In this document: in pieces, positions 24,763-33,811 of the stretch | Numbering within the stretch: the first letter of the stretch is position 1 | Layout of the letters: each line of letters opens with the position of its first letter | Assembly: GCA_964607765.1 (NCBI GenBank) | Contig: CAZSNT010000096.1 | Location: 1-38,687, forward strand | From: CAZSNT01 sp964607765 | Lineage (GTDB): Bacteria > Verrucomicrobiota > Lentisphaeria > Oligosphaerales > JABHEG01 | Length of the DNA stretch: 38,687 bases | Direction: 5' to 3' | Translations under genes and position numbers: made by a program | The notes under the pieces: generated by a model | The model's input: the letters and a program-made list of their open reading frames with translations, nothing else | What the model was told of the DNA's origin: nothing | Database searches by the model: none

Positions 24763-26178
24763 ATGGGCGCGAAAGTCTGGTTTTCTGATGCACACGCCAC
24801 GAACTGGGCCGAAAGCCTGACCTGTAAGGCGAAGGACCTGTTCTACGAAGCCGGCCTCAATGCGTGCATTGCCGAAGGCGACTCGGTTGCCGTCAAGATT
24901 CACGTCGGCGAGTGGAACGGCACGCGCCGGCTCCGCCCGGACTTCGTTGGGGTTATCGTCGAGGAGGTGAAGGCGTGCGGCGGGCGTCCATTCGTGTGCG
25001 ACACGACCACCCTGCCTTACCATACCTACAACTCTCGAGTTACCGGCGCTCTCGAGCTGGAGAATGCGGCGCGGCACGGCTTCACTGAAGCTGCGTTGGG
25101 TTGTCCGGTTGTGATTGCCGATGGCTTTTCGGGTGACGATGACGTGCGCGTCGAAGTCCCGAGCGGGGTGGTCTTGAAGGAGGCCTACGTTGCTGCCGGG
25201 CTGGCCCATGCGGATGCGCTCATCAATGTCGCACACGGCAAGGGGCACCCGATCACGGCGTACGGCGGCGCGATCAAGGCGATCGGGATCGGTGGGCAGT
25301 CGAAACGCGGCAAGTTCCACGAACATCTGGCGCACTGGGGCAGCCCCGAGGACATGATTGGCTGGCCTGCCAGTTATCCGGAGAAGTGTCTCGGCCGCGA
25401 GTGTGAATTCTGGCGCTGGTGTGAGCAGGGCTGTCATCGTAACGCCATCACCATCGACGAGGACGGTTTCCACCGCGACAACGCGAAGTGCACGCTGTGC
25501 TACTCGTGCCAGGTGACCTGCATCTTCACGGGCCACGAGTCCCAGACGTTCGTTCCCGACTACTTCCCGTACGCCGGCATGGCCATGGCGGACGCCGCAC
25601 TGGGCGTTCTGCAGACGTTCGACAGAGGCAAGGTCGGGCACATCGTCTATGCCGTGGACACGGCGCCGCTGTGCGACTGCATTCCCTGGTCCGCACTGCC
25701 TGTGACGCCGGATATTGGTGTTTTTGCGTCCAAGGACATTGTTGCCATCGATGCCGCCGTGCTCGACATGATCGACGCGGCCCCCAAGTATCCGGGCGGC
25801 GCGAATGGGGCGTTGGATGCGGTGGAGGGCGGCTACAAGCAAGGGATGGACAAGTACGCGATCACCCAGGGCACGTCACCCAGGTACCAGCTCACGGCTG
25901 GGGTGGAGAACGGCATGGGCACGATGGACTACGACCTGATCGTGTACGAGCCGCCGTTGACGGCGGCGCAGGCGGCCAAGTGGCAGATTCGGCCGACCCC
26001 GACGCCGCTGATCCTGCGCGAGATGTGGACCAAGCGTGACTACGTGAAGGAAGCAGAACCGTTCAAGCGCGTTCCCTGGGACGAGCGTCCCCAGCTCAGT
26101 GATTTCGAGGCAGGCGATCGCACGCCGCAGATGAAGAAGCTGCCTGTGCAGGACTGGGCCGACGCGGTCGAGGAGTGA
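24763..26178 (+). CDS. DUF362 iron-sulfur protein (first of a tandem pair)
   Basis: This 471-residue protein starts at ATG 24763, with GGAGGG six bases upstream; ATG 24748 is an alternative. The DUF362 core spans the N-terminal half (VAVKIHVGEWNG, RPFVCDTTTLPY, INVAHGKGHPITAYGGAIKAIGIGG). A cysteine-rich insert follows. A spaced set C-x4-C-x5-C-x3-C (CLGRECEFWRWCEQGC) is followed by canonical C-x2-C-x2-C-x3-C (CTLCYSCQVTC), which should hold a 4Fe-4S cluster. The C-terminal part has DIGVFASKDIVAIDAAVLDM, the usual DUF362 ending, then about 100 extra residues. The biochemical role of the family is poorly known; redox or iron-sulfur handling is likely. Confidence 0.82.
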   Translation: MGAKVWFSDAHATNWAESLTCKAKDLFYEAGLNACIAEGDSVAVKIHVGEWNGTRRLRPDFVGVIVEEVKACGGRPFVCDTTTLPYHTYNSRVTGALELENAARHGFTEAALGCPVVIADGFSGDDDVRVEVPSGVVLKEAYVAAGLAHADALINVAHGKGHPITAYGGAIKAIGIGGQSKRGKFHEHLAHWGSPEDMIGWPASYPEKCLGRECEFWRWCEQGCHRNAITIDEDGFHRDNAKCTLCYSCQVTCIFTGHESQTFVPDYFPYAGMAMADAALGVLQTFDRGKVGHIVYAVDTAPLCDCIPWSALPVTPDIGVFASKDIVAIDAAVLDMIDAAPKYPGGANGALDAVEGGYKQGMDKYAITQGTSPRYQLTAGVENGMGTMDYDLIVYEPPLTAAQAAKWQIRPTPTPLILREMWTKRDYVKEAEPFKRVPWDERPQLSDFEAGDRTPQMKKLPVQDWADAVEE

Positions 26179-26192
26179 GGACACCCTTGCCA

Positions 26193-27313
26193 ATGTCCGT
26201 CGTGGACCGTCTGGGAGCCAGGGCAACGCATGCTGCACAGGGCCTTACGGCCAACCTGGGCGCGTTCCTGGACCAGGCGCGGCTCGATGAGTTGATCCGC
26301 AAGCCGGGCGACCTGGTTGCCGTCAAGGTGGAAGTCGGCGCGTTGGGCCGGTTGGCGAGTGTCCGTCCCCCCCTTGTCAGAGCTGTGGTCGAGAAGATCA
26401 TCGAGCTTGGCGGCGACCCCGTTCTGTTGGACACCAGCCCCCTGAACAGTGGTGAACGCACTGTCGGTTGGGACTGGATGAACGCTGCCGCCATCCACGG
26501 CTACTCCAAGACGAGCCTGGGCCGGGATGTGCTGCTTGGCGATGGCTACAGCGCCCGGGAAGGCGAGCTGCTGCCGGTGGACGGCGACGAGCTTGGCGGG
26601 GTTGAAGTGGCCAGAGGGGTCACCGAATACGCGTCGCTCATTGTGGTCTCGCATGTTACGGGACACCCGTTGGCCGGGCTTTCCGGGGCGTTGGTGGGAC
26701 TCGGGGTTGGCGGCAGTGCGCTGGCGGGCAAGTGGCGCATCCATGCGCCCGTCAAGCTGGACGTGCTGGCGCATGCGTGTGACGGCTGCGGGCTTTGTGC
26801 GGCGGCCTGTCCGTGTCAGGCAATTGGCTTGGAGACCGGGAGGGCGTGCGTCGACGATGACACGTGCCGCGGGTGCGCCTACTACTGCCTGGCTGCCTGT
26901 CCCCGGTCCGCGCTGACGGTCAGGGCCGGCAGCACGGCGCGTTTCCAGAAACGAGTGGTGGAGGCGGGCAGTGCGGTTCACGTTGCTGCTCAGGGGCGAC
27001 TCCATTTCCTCAATGTTCTTCTCGACGTAGGGCCATACCCCGACTGCTACCCGTTCTCGGACAGTCCCTTCGTGCCGGATGTCGGGGTGCTGTCTTCACG
27101 CGATCCTGTGGCGATCGACCAGTGCACACTCGACCTGCTGACTGCCGCCCCCGGCGTCCCCGGCTCTGCCGCAGCGGACTGTGGTTCATTGGCTGCGGGT
27201 ACGGACAAAGTGACCCGGGTTACGGGTGTGGATCCCCGGCCCATGCTCCAATATGCAGCGGACTACGGTTTGGGGGGCGCCGGCACCAACTCAACGATTT
27301 GTCGCCTGTCTGA
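26193..27313 (+). CDS. DUF362 ferredoxin-type protein (second of the pair), apparent frameshift near its end
   Basis: This is a protein of about 373 residues. It shares the DUF362 plan of its neighbour (LVAVKVEVGALGR, PVLLDTSPLNSG, SHVTGHPLAGLSGALVGLGVGG) and has two ferredoxin motifs, CDGCGLCAAACP and CRGCAYYCLAACP, for two 4Fe-4S clusters. DVGVLSSRDPVAIDQCTLDL precedes the end. The uncorrected frame runs past YGLGGAG through the next gene to 27818 as nonsense. One extra G in the six-G run at 27272-27277 gives GLGGRRHQLNDL and a stop at 27311-27313, a natural ending. Either a base is missing in the data or the gene is frameshifted. ATG 26193 is chosen; GTG 26175 is possible. Confidence 0.75.
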
Positions 27314-27324
27314 GGACCACCACT

Positions 27325-28287
27325 TTGGCCACACCAGCAGAATTCGAGGATCTCAAAACTCAGGCTCGCGAAGCCGCACTGGCCGCGCATGGCCCGATCG
27401 CGACGGCGTTGCAGGGCGTTCGGCATCGTGTGGCCGTATTCAGCGGCAAGGGCGGTGTGGGCAAGACATGCACAACGGTCAATCTGGCCGTGGCGCTGCA
27501 CGATCTGGGGTATCGTGTTGCTGTGTTCGATGCCGACGTGCACGGGCCAGGCGTCCCCAAGACGTTGGGGCTGGTCGGCCGGGCGGCTGTCGCCCATGGG
27601 CACGGGCCGCAGCACCACCACGCTCTTCGTTTCGACCTGATGCAGTCCGAGTACGGCGTGCAGGTGATTTCCGTCGCTTCCATCTGGCCCGGCGACCAGG
27701 TCCCGATCCTCTGGAAAGGCCCCCACAAGATGCGCGCCATCCGGCAGTTCCTTGCTGCGGTCAACTGGGGTCGCCTGGACTTCCTGCTTGTCGATCTTCC
27801 CCCGGGCACGGGCGATGAGGTGCAGACGATCATGGGGTCGATCCCGGACTTGGACGGCATGCTGGTCGTGACGACGCCTCAGGGGCTGTCCACCGTGGTG
27901 TGCAGCAAGGCGATCAACGCGGCTCGTGACATGGGGGCTCCGATTCTCGGGCTGATTGAGAACATGAACGTATTCGTCTGTCCGCACTGCGGCGGCGAGG
28001 CGCATCTGTTCGGCCGAGAGAAAGGGCAGCGTCTTGCCCGCATGATGGATGTGCCGTTCTGGGGGCAGGTCCCTTTCGGCGGGGAAATGGCTGAAGCAAT
28101 GGACGCGGGCGTTCCCGTTGTCAGGCAGTCTCCGACAGCCGCCGTGTCGGCGGCATTCGTCGGGCTGGTTGATCAGCTTGTTGCCGCGCTGAACGTTGGT
28201 CCTCCCGCGTCCGAGTCCGGCGCCGAGGCCGAGACAGGCTCGGCCGGGGCGTGCTGTCATCATCGTCACGGTGCGCATCCGCATTGA
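27325..28287 (+). CDS. Mrp/NBP35-family ATPase with Cys/His-rich tail
   Basis: This 320-residue P-loop ATPase probably carries or inserts iron-sulfur clusters. The deviant Walker A SGKGGVGKT is at about residue 37, FDADVHGPGVPKTLGL is the switch region, and LVDLPPGTGDEVQ is the Walker B region. The C-P-H-C pair in FVCPHCGGEAHLF bridges clusters in dimeric relatives. TTG 27325 is chosen, with GAGG nine bases before it, because upstream codons belong to the DUF362 gene. A tail rich in Glu, Ala and Gly ends in CCHHRHGAHPH, which looks metal-binding. Its position after two iron-sulfur DUF362 proteins suggests that it matures them. Confidence 0.88.
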   Translation: MATPAEFEDLKTQAREAALAAHGPIATALQGVRHRVAVFSGKGGVGKTCTTVNLAVALHDLGYRVAVFDADVHGPGVPKTLGLVGRAAVAHGHGPQHHHALRFDLMQSEYGVQVISVASIWPGDQVPILWKGPHKMRAIRQFLAAVNWGRLDFLLVDLPPGTGDEVQTIMGSIPDLDGMLVVTTPQGLSTVVCSKAINAARDMGAPILGLIENMNVFVCPHCGGEAHLFGREKGQRLARMMDVPFWGQVPFGGEMAEAMDAGVPVVRQSPTAAVSAAFVGLVDQLVAALNVGPPASESGAEAETGSAGACCHHRHGAHPH

Positions 28288-28306
28288 GGCGAATTCGGGA
28301 ACGTCT

Positions 28307-28684
28307 ATGAACTCGCGATCCGACCATGCAGATCCGCGTGAGCTGCAGGACAAGGTGCTTGCCCTTGGGGATCAAGCCCTGGCGTTGCTCCGCCAGTCCA
28401 CGCGTGGGAAAATGCCCCCGAGTCAGCTCCAGAACGCGTTGCGACAACTGGAAGCCGGTCGAGTCATGGCCCGGTTCTGGCCGTTGCTGACGACTGATCC
28501 CGCCCTGGCCGACTGCTTTGCGGTGTTGCAGAGCGTCAACTCGCTGGAAGACAGCGTCGAGTACCAGGTTGAGCAGTATGGTGCGAGTTCGCTGTGGGAT
28601 GATCTGCAGGAACTCCAGTCCGCTGTTCGGCGTGTTCGAGGCCGAGGAGGCCCAATGCCTCAATCCGGTGATGCTGCCCCGTAA
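28307..28684 (+). CDS. Small hypothetical helical protein
   Basis: I do not recognise this 125-residue protein. From ATG 28307 it begins MNSRSDHADPRELQDKVLAL and looks mostly alpha-helical, with a Leu-rich amphipathic first half and QSVNSLEDSVEYQVEQYG in the middle. The end is basic and Gly-rich. The Shine-Dalgarno site is weak. It follows the Mrp gene by 19 bp on the same strand, so it may be the last gene of that operon. An open frame starting earlier (28196) overlaps Mrp and is not preferred. Confidence 0.5.
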   Translation: MNSRSDHADPRELQDKVLALGDQALALLRQSTRGKMPPSQLQNALRQLEAGRVMARFWPLLTTDPALADCFAVLQSVNSLEDSVEYQVEQYGASSLWDDLQELQSAVRRVRGRGGPMPQSGDAAP

Positions 28685-28704
28685 CGAGGAGGCCCAGCTC
28701 CACG

Positions 28705-28733
28705 TTGCAACGAGAGGCGAGTTCGGTTACAGT
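28705..28733 (+). promoter_or_regulatory. Possible promoter of the kinase-macrodomain pair
   Basis: TTGCAA (28705-28710), a 17-bp spacer and TACAGT (28728-28733) lie about 80 bp before the GTG at 28814. The match is moderate and the region short. Confidence 0.35.
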
Positions 28734-28813
28734 CTTATGCCGGAATTGAGAACTCCGGGAACGCGCGCCGAATGCGGGTGTTCTGTCGACGGCTGGCGAG
28801 GCGGAGACAGACA

Positions 28814-31800
28814 GTGTCGGGTCCGGACAACACAGACAAGACCGTGGTGATTCCGGACGACGACGGGTCGGACGGCGGCGGTGGCGAAGGAGCGTCCCGG
28901 GAGCGCGTGACTCGGCAGTCCTACGGGCGGTACGAGGCCGACCGTATTCTGGGGCGCGGCGCTTTCGGCATTGTCTTCCTGGGGTATGACGCGCAGCTGA
29001 ATCGCCGAGTGGCCATCAAGGTTCCACGGCTGACGGAGGAAGGCGGCGTACTCACGGAGCAGTTCCTGGCCGAGGCGCGGCAGCTGGCTCAGCTGAGTCA
29101 TCCGGGCATCGTCACGGTCTACGATGTCGGGGTTGAGGCCGGTGCGTGCTACATCGTCTCCGATTACCTGGAGGGTGTGAGCCTGCACCATTGGCTGAAG
29201 GCGCACCGTCCGCACTGGACGGCCTCGTGCGTTCTTGCCTGTGCCATAGCGGACGCGCTATCGCACGCCCACGCTCACCGCGTCGTCCATCGCGACCTGA
29301 AACCGCAGAACGTGATCCTTGTCGAAGACCTGAAGCCTGTCCTCGTTGACTTCGGCATGGCGGTGAGTGAGGAGTCGACCGGCGGCATTGAGCGCGGCAT
29401 GGTATCGGGCACGCCAGCCTTTATGTCCCCGGAGCAGGCCTGTGGGGAAGGACACCGTATTGACGGGCGAACGGACATCTACTCACTGGGTGTGATCCTG
29501 TATCACATGTTGACGGGGCGGCTGCCTTTCCAGACCCGGAGCATATCGGAGTTGCTGCGTCAGGTCCGCGAGGACGAGCCGCAGCCGCCGCGCCAGCTGA
29601 TCCCAGGGCTGCCGCGCGAGCTTGAGCGGATCTGCCTGCACGCCATGGCGAAACGCCTTGAGGATCGCTACACGACCGCGGGGGACATGGCGGAGGACTT
29701 GCGGGTGCTGCTGGCGTCGCATTCAGGCGCATCCGGGAGTGTGGCGTATCCCGGGCCTGGTTCTGCGCCCGTTCCGGGGCCGTTATCTGCGCTCGATGTC
29801 GAGCGGCTGGCTTCTCAGCCGGGCGTGCCGGGGGAATCGCTTTGGGGGGCGACCGACCCGACGTTTGGTTCGGCATCTCCGGAGTCAGTGAGGCCGGTGT
29901 CCGTAACGGGCGCGAGTAGGACGGAGTCGTCCCAGCGCTTTCCCACTGTGATTCGTCAGGCGCGTGAAGCGGAACGTCGGCATGTGACGCTTGTGCATTG
30001 CGGCAGCGATCTGTTCGATTCTGAGGATATCATCGAGATGTTGGACGACGAGGAACAGCAGGAGGTGCTGCTCGAGTACCAGCAGCTGTGTCGCGAGTCC
30101 GCCGCGGCGTCTGAGGGCACGGTCGTGCAAGCGACCGACGACGGCATGCTTTTCTGTTTCGGGTTCCCAATCGCTTTCGAGGACGCGGCTCACCGGGCGG
30201 TCCGCTTCGGGCTGCACGTGCTCGAGGCCATGGCTGCGTTCAACCAACGGCTCCGCCAGCAGAAAGACGTGGAGCTTGCGCCGACTGTCGCGGTGCACAG
30301 CGACGTGGCGATCGTGAAGGGCGGGGGACACGACACGCTATCGATCATTGGCAAGGTGCTGAAGGCGGTCCAGCAGTTGGAGGGCGTGGGCGAGCCGGAT
30401 ACCGTGGTGATCAGCGGCGATTCCCATCGTCTGGTGCAAGGCTATTTTGAGTGTGAGAGCCTGGGTATGCGGCGTCTTCGCGGCGTGTCCGGTGAGTCGG
30501 AAGTTTTCCGCGTGCTGCGTGAGCGCGATGTATCAAGTCGTGTTGACGTGGTGGCGCCTGCGGAGTTGACCCCTCTCGTCGGCCGGGACCGTGAAGTAGG
30601 GTTGCTGCAGGAACGCTGGGAGCAGGCAGAGGAAGGGATGGGGCAGGTTGTGCTGCTGATAGGGGAGGCCGGTCTCGGCAAGTCGCGGCTTGTTCAGGTG
30701 TTGAGATCGCATGTGCGGGAGCAGAGCACCGGGGGAGTTGATCCGGTGGTCGAGTGGCACTGTGCGCCGCAGCACACCGATAGCAGTCTGCATCCGGTGA
30801 TCGACTACTTCGAGCGGCTTCTGGAGTTCGGCCGACAGGATACTGCTGCGCAGAAACTGGACGCGCTCGTCACGCACCTGCGAAGCGTGAACCTGGATGG
30901 AGCTGAGGAGGTGGCACTGTTCGGATCCCTGCTGTCCATTCCTCTCGGCGGGCGCTACCCGGAGCTGCACCTCAGCCCGCAACAGCAGAAAGAGAGGACT
31001 CTTGAGCTTCTGCTGGACTGGCTGCGCGAGTGTTCCTACCGGACTCCTGTGCTGTTCATTGTTGAGGACTTGCATTGGGTGGACCCGACTGCTCTGGAGT
31101 TCATTCAGGCTTTGGTTGACGAAGGTCTGAATGATCGCATTCTCTCTCTGTTCACGTTCCGCCCCGAGTTCGAGACGCCGTGGGCGAGCAGGGCGCACCA
31201 GACCCAGGTGGCCTTGAACCGGCTCACAAAGCGTCAGATTGGGGAGATGATGGTGCTGAAGTCCGGCGTGAAGCGGATACCGCGGCACGTCCTCGCGCAG
31301 ATCGCCGACCGTACCGACGGTGTGCCGCTGTTTGTGGAGGAATTCACTACCATGGTCCTGGAAGCGGGCATGCTGCGCCGTAGCGACGGTGAGCTGATCA
31401 TGTCCAGCACCTTCCCGCTGCACGAGATTCCGGCAACGCTTCAAGACCTGCTGATGGCGCGTTTGGATCGGATGGCCATCGACACGCAGGTGGCCCAACT
31501 TGGCGCCGCGATCGGCAGAGAATTCTCCTACGAGCTGATTGCCGCGGTCTGTGAGTTGCCCGACGACGTTCTGCGGACGGAGCTGGGCAAATTGGTCGAG
31601 GCAGGTCTCCTGTTCAAACGTGGGCGGGGGGCACGAGGGCGATACACTTTCAAGCACGCACTGATCGAGGACGCGGCGTACCAGTCGCTGCTGAAAAGGG
31701 AGCGGCAGGAGTATCACCGGCGCATTGCGGAGACGCTCGAGCGTCAGTTCACGCAGATCCGCGAGAACCAGCCGGGACTACTGGCTCACCACTTCACCGA

Positions 31801-33121
31801 GGCGAACATAGCCGACAAAGCGGCGGCATATTGGGACTTGGCCGGAATCCGGTCCTTGGACCGCTGCGCGCATCTGGAGGCCGTTCGTCAGCTCACCAAA
31901 GGCTTGGAGATGCTTGCCAAGCTCCCGGAGAGCGTCCAACGGAATCAGCGCGAAATCCAGATGCAGATCCGCCTGGGCGTGCCCCTGCAGTCCACCAAGG
32001 GCTATGGCGCTCCCGAGGTCGAAGAGACCTATGCCCGGGCACGTGAGTTGTGCCAGAAGATCGGCGACACTGCTCAGCTGTTTCCTGTGCTCTACGGTCT
32101 GTTCCGGGCCTACATGCTGCAAGCACACTACACCACTGCCGAGGAGCTGGGGGAGCAGCTCCTCAGTTTGGCCGAGAAATCGCAGACGCCCGGTGTGGTG
32201 GTGGCGGCGAACCGCGCCTTGGGCTCCACGCTGTTCTACCAGGGCGAGTATTGCCGAGCCCTGCCCCATTTGGCGAAGGTCGTCGGGATTGAGGCGACCC
32301 CGTCGCTACGGGCCGATGCCTATCGGCACGACGTCGTGGATCCGTGGATCACGTCCCGTTCATACACCGCGTGGACGTATTGGCTGCTGGGGTTCCCGGA
32401 GAAGGCGCGGGTCGCGAGTCAGGAGGCCATCCGTGAAGCGGAACGCGCCAACCATTCGTTCAGTCTGGCCTTGGCTCTGAGCTTTGCGTCATGGCTGGAG
32501 CAGTTTGCATTGGACACCGAGGCAACGCGCGCGACTGCCAGCCGTGCGTTAGCGATCAGTGAAGAGGAAGGCTACGCGTTCTGGATTGGCTGGTGCCGGG
32601 TCATGCTGGGGTGGGTGATGGCGGAGGAAGGCAAGTTCGACGAGGCGATCAACGAGATGCGCCAGGGCCTGGTCGACTGGCGCGCGCAGGGGTCTGAGTT
32701 GGGGCGTTCCTACTTCCTCGTACTCCTGGCCGAGGCCTGCGCTCGAGCGGGCCGTTTGGAGGATGGCCTCAGCGCCCTTGCCGAGGCGGAGGAGTTTGCC
32801 CGCAGCACGCAGGAAGCGTACTGGACCCCGGAGATCCTGCGTGTCAGAGCGCAGCTGTTGCTGCAGCGTGATCCTGCCTGTCACCGCGACGCGCAGGCCT
32901 GCCTGCAGCAGGCGCTCGAGAAGGCACGCGCCCAGGACGCGAAGTCGCTTGAGCTTCGCGCCGCGATGGACCTGGCTCGGCTCTGGCACGGCGTTGGCGT
33001 GAGCGCCCAAGCTCGGGAGCTCCTCGCCGGCGTTTACAGCTGGTTCACCGAAGGGACGGACACGCACGACCTGAAGGCGGCGCAGGCTCTTCTCGGCGAA
33101 CTGGCCTCACACGGGGGGTGA
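28814..33121 (+). CDS. Ser/Thr kinase - pseudocyclase - AAA-type ATPase - TPR signalling protein
   Basis: This is a 1435-residue, four-part protein. GTG 28814 is chosen because GGAG lies seven bases upstream; an ATG at 28772 has no such site. The kinase domain (about 38-305) has a glycine loop GRGAFGIVFLG, Lys69, HRDLKPQN (His159), DFG (179) and GTPAFMSPEQ, so it should be active. A class III nucleotide-cyclase-like domain (about 386-565) follows, but its key residues look lost. An ATPase of the STAND/AAA16 type comes next, with Walker A GEAGLGKS near 616 and Walker B VLFIVEDLHWVD near 745. From about 1010 to the end are TPR-like helices for partner binding. The stop overlaps a GTG of the next gene. 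Confidence 0.88.
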   Translation: MSGPDNTDKTVVIPDDDGSDGGGGEGASRERVTRQSYGRYEADRILGRGAFGIVFLGYDAQLNRRVAIKVPRLTEEGGVLTEQFLAEARQLAQLSHPGIVTVYDVGVEAGACYIVSDYLEGVSLHHWLKAHRPHWTASCVLACAIADALSHAHAHRVVHRDLKPQNVILVEDLKPVLVDFGMAVSEESTGGIERGMVSGTPAFMSPEQACGEGHRIDGRTDIYSLGVILYHMLTGRLPFQTRSISELLRQVREDEPQPPRQLIPGLPRELERICLHAMAKRLEDRYTTAGDMAEDLRVLLASHSGASGSVAYPGPGSAPVPGPLSALDVERLASQPGVPGESLWGATDPTFGSASPESVRPVSVTGASRTESSQRFPTVIRQAREAERRHVTLVHCGSDLFDSEDIIEMLDDEEQQEVLLEYQQLCRESAAASEGTVVQATDDGMLFCFGFPIAFEDAAHRAVRFGLHVLEAMAAFNQRLRQQKDVELAPTVAVHSDVAIVKGGGHDTLSIIGKVLKAVQQLEGVGEPDTVVISGDSHRLVQGYFECESLGMRRLRGVSGESEVFRVLRERDVSSRVDVVAPAELTPLVGRDREVGLLQERWEQAEEGMGQVVLLIGEAGLGKSRLVQVLRSHVREQSTGGVDPVVEWHCAPQHTDSSLHPVIDYFERLLEFGRQDTAAQKLDALVTHLRSVNLDGAEEVALFGSLLSIPLGGRYPELHLSPQQQKERTLELLLDWLRECSYRTPVLFIVEDLHWVDPTALEFIQALVDEGLNDRILSLFTFRPEFETPWASRAHQTQVALNRLTKRQIGEMMVLKSGVKRIPRHVLAQIADRTDGVPLFVEEFTTMVLEAGMLRRSDGELIMSSTFPLHEIPATLQDLLMARLDRMAIDTQVAQLGAAIGREFSYELIAAVCELPDDVLRTELGKLVEAGLLFKRGRGARGRYTFKHALIEDAAYQSLLKRERQEYHRRIAETLERQFTQIRENQPGLLAHHFTEANIADKAAAYWDLAGIRSLDRCAHLEAVRQLTKGLEMLAKLPESVQRNQREIQMQIRLGVPLQSTKGYGAPEVEETYARARELCQKIGDTAQLFPVLYGLFRAYMLQAHYTTAEELGEQLLSLAEKSQTPGVVVAANRALGSTLFYQGEYCRALPHLAKVVGIEATPSLRADAYRHDVVDPWITSRSYTAWTYWLLGFPEKARVASQEAIREAERANHSFSLALALSFASWLEQFALDTEATRATASRALAISEEEGYAFWIGWCRVMLGWVMAEEGKFDEAINEMRQGLVDWRAQGSELGRSYFLVLLAEACARAGRLEDGLSALAEAEEFARSTQEAYWTPEILRVRAQLLLQRDPACHRDAQACLQQALEKARAQDAKSLELRAAMDLARLWHGVGVSAQARELLAGVYSWFTEGTDTHDLKAAQALLGELASHGG

Positions 33122-33123
33122 CC

Positions 33124-33642
33124 ATGCACATCACGCTTGTCCAGGGCGACATCACACGCGAGAACGTGGATGCGATCGTCAACGCGGCCAACACGGGCCT
33201 GCGTGGCGGGGGCGGCGTGGATGGTGCGATCCACCGTGCCGCAGGCCCCAGTCTGGCTGAAGAGTGTCGGCGTATTCGTGAACGGCAGGGCGGCTGTCCA
33301 ACCGGACAGGCAGTGATCACGGGCGGAGGCCGGCTACCTGCTCGCCACGTCATCCACACGCCCGGCCCGGTCTGGCGCGGCGGCAGGAAGAACGAGCCCG
33401 AACTGCTCGGGAGCTGCTACACCAGCTGCCTGGCCCTGGCCGAGGAGCACGCATTGCAGTCCATTGCTTTCCCCTCCATCAGCACGGGGATCTACGGGTA
33501 CCCGATCGCCAAGGCCGTCCGCATTGCGTTCGACGCCGTCCTGGGGCATGAGGGGAGGGCGTTGCAGGAAGTACGTTTTGTGCTGTTCTCGGACGCCGAT
33601 TACCGCGTCTACGAGTCAGAGCGGCAACGTCGCGGCGTCTGA
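33124..33642 (+). CDS. Macrodomain protein, O-acetyl-ADP-ribose deacetylase-like
   Basis: This 172-residue protein begins MHITLVQGDITRENVDAIVNAAN, the classic macrodomain start with G-D-I-T and N-A-A-N. GGGGVDGAIHRAAG and FPSISTGIYGYP form the ADP-ribose diphosphate loops. Relatives (YmdB type) remove acetyl from O-acetyl-ADP-ribose or ADP-ribose from proteins. ATG 33124 is preferred; GTG 33118 overlaps the kinase stop as GTGA, so the two genes are coupled. The pairing suggests ADP-ribose turnover linked to the kinase's signal path. Confidence 0.9.
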   Translation: MHITLVQGDITRENVDAIVNAANTGLRGGGGVDGAIHRAAGPSLAEECRRIRERQGGCPTGQAVITGGGRLPARHVIHTPGPVWRGGRKNEPELLGSCYTSCLALAEEHALQSIAFPSISTGIYGYPIAKAVRIAFDAVLGHEGRALQEVRFVLFSDADYRVYESERQRRGV

Positions 33643-33693
33643 GCGGCTGTCGGCACACATCCCTGCCCGCCCACCATGCTCTTGTCACGGCCT

Positions 33694-33795
33694 CTGGAGA
33701 TCCGGCCGTCCCTGGCCGGCGGTGTCTGCTCTATTTCGTCATGGGGTAAGCAAATAACGCGCACAGAGGCCGGCCGGTGACGGCCGGATCTCCAG
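33694..33795. terminator. Large inverted repeat between convergent genes
   Basis: Arms of 27 bp (33694-33720 and 33769-33795) are complementary with two mismatches, beginning CTGGAGATCCGGCCGTC; the loop is 48 bp. The macrodomain gene ends on its left and tgt on its right, both pointing inward, so it can stop transcription in both directions. No T-run is seen, and the size also fits a small non-autonomous element. Confidence 0.5.
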
Positions 33796-33811
33796 GGGCA
33801 GGCCAGGGAGG

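Noticed and set aside
27314..27818. Continuation of the DUF362 frame over the Mrp gene
   Set aside because: The sequence turns into Arg/Ser/Cys-rich nonsense, while a different frame codes a clear Mrp ATPase; a frameshift at the G run explains it.
27220..28353. 377-codon minus-strand frame
   Set aside because: It is antisense to the Mrp ATPase and has no recognisable motifs.
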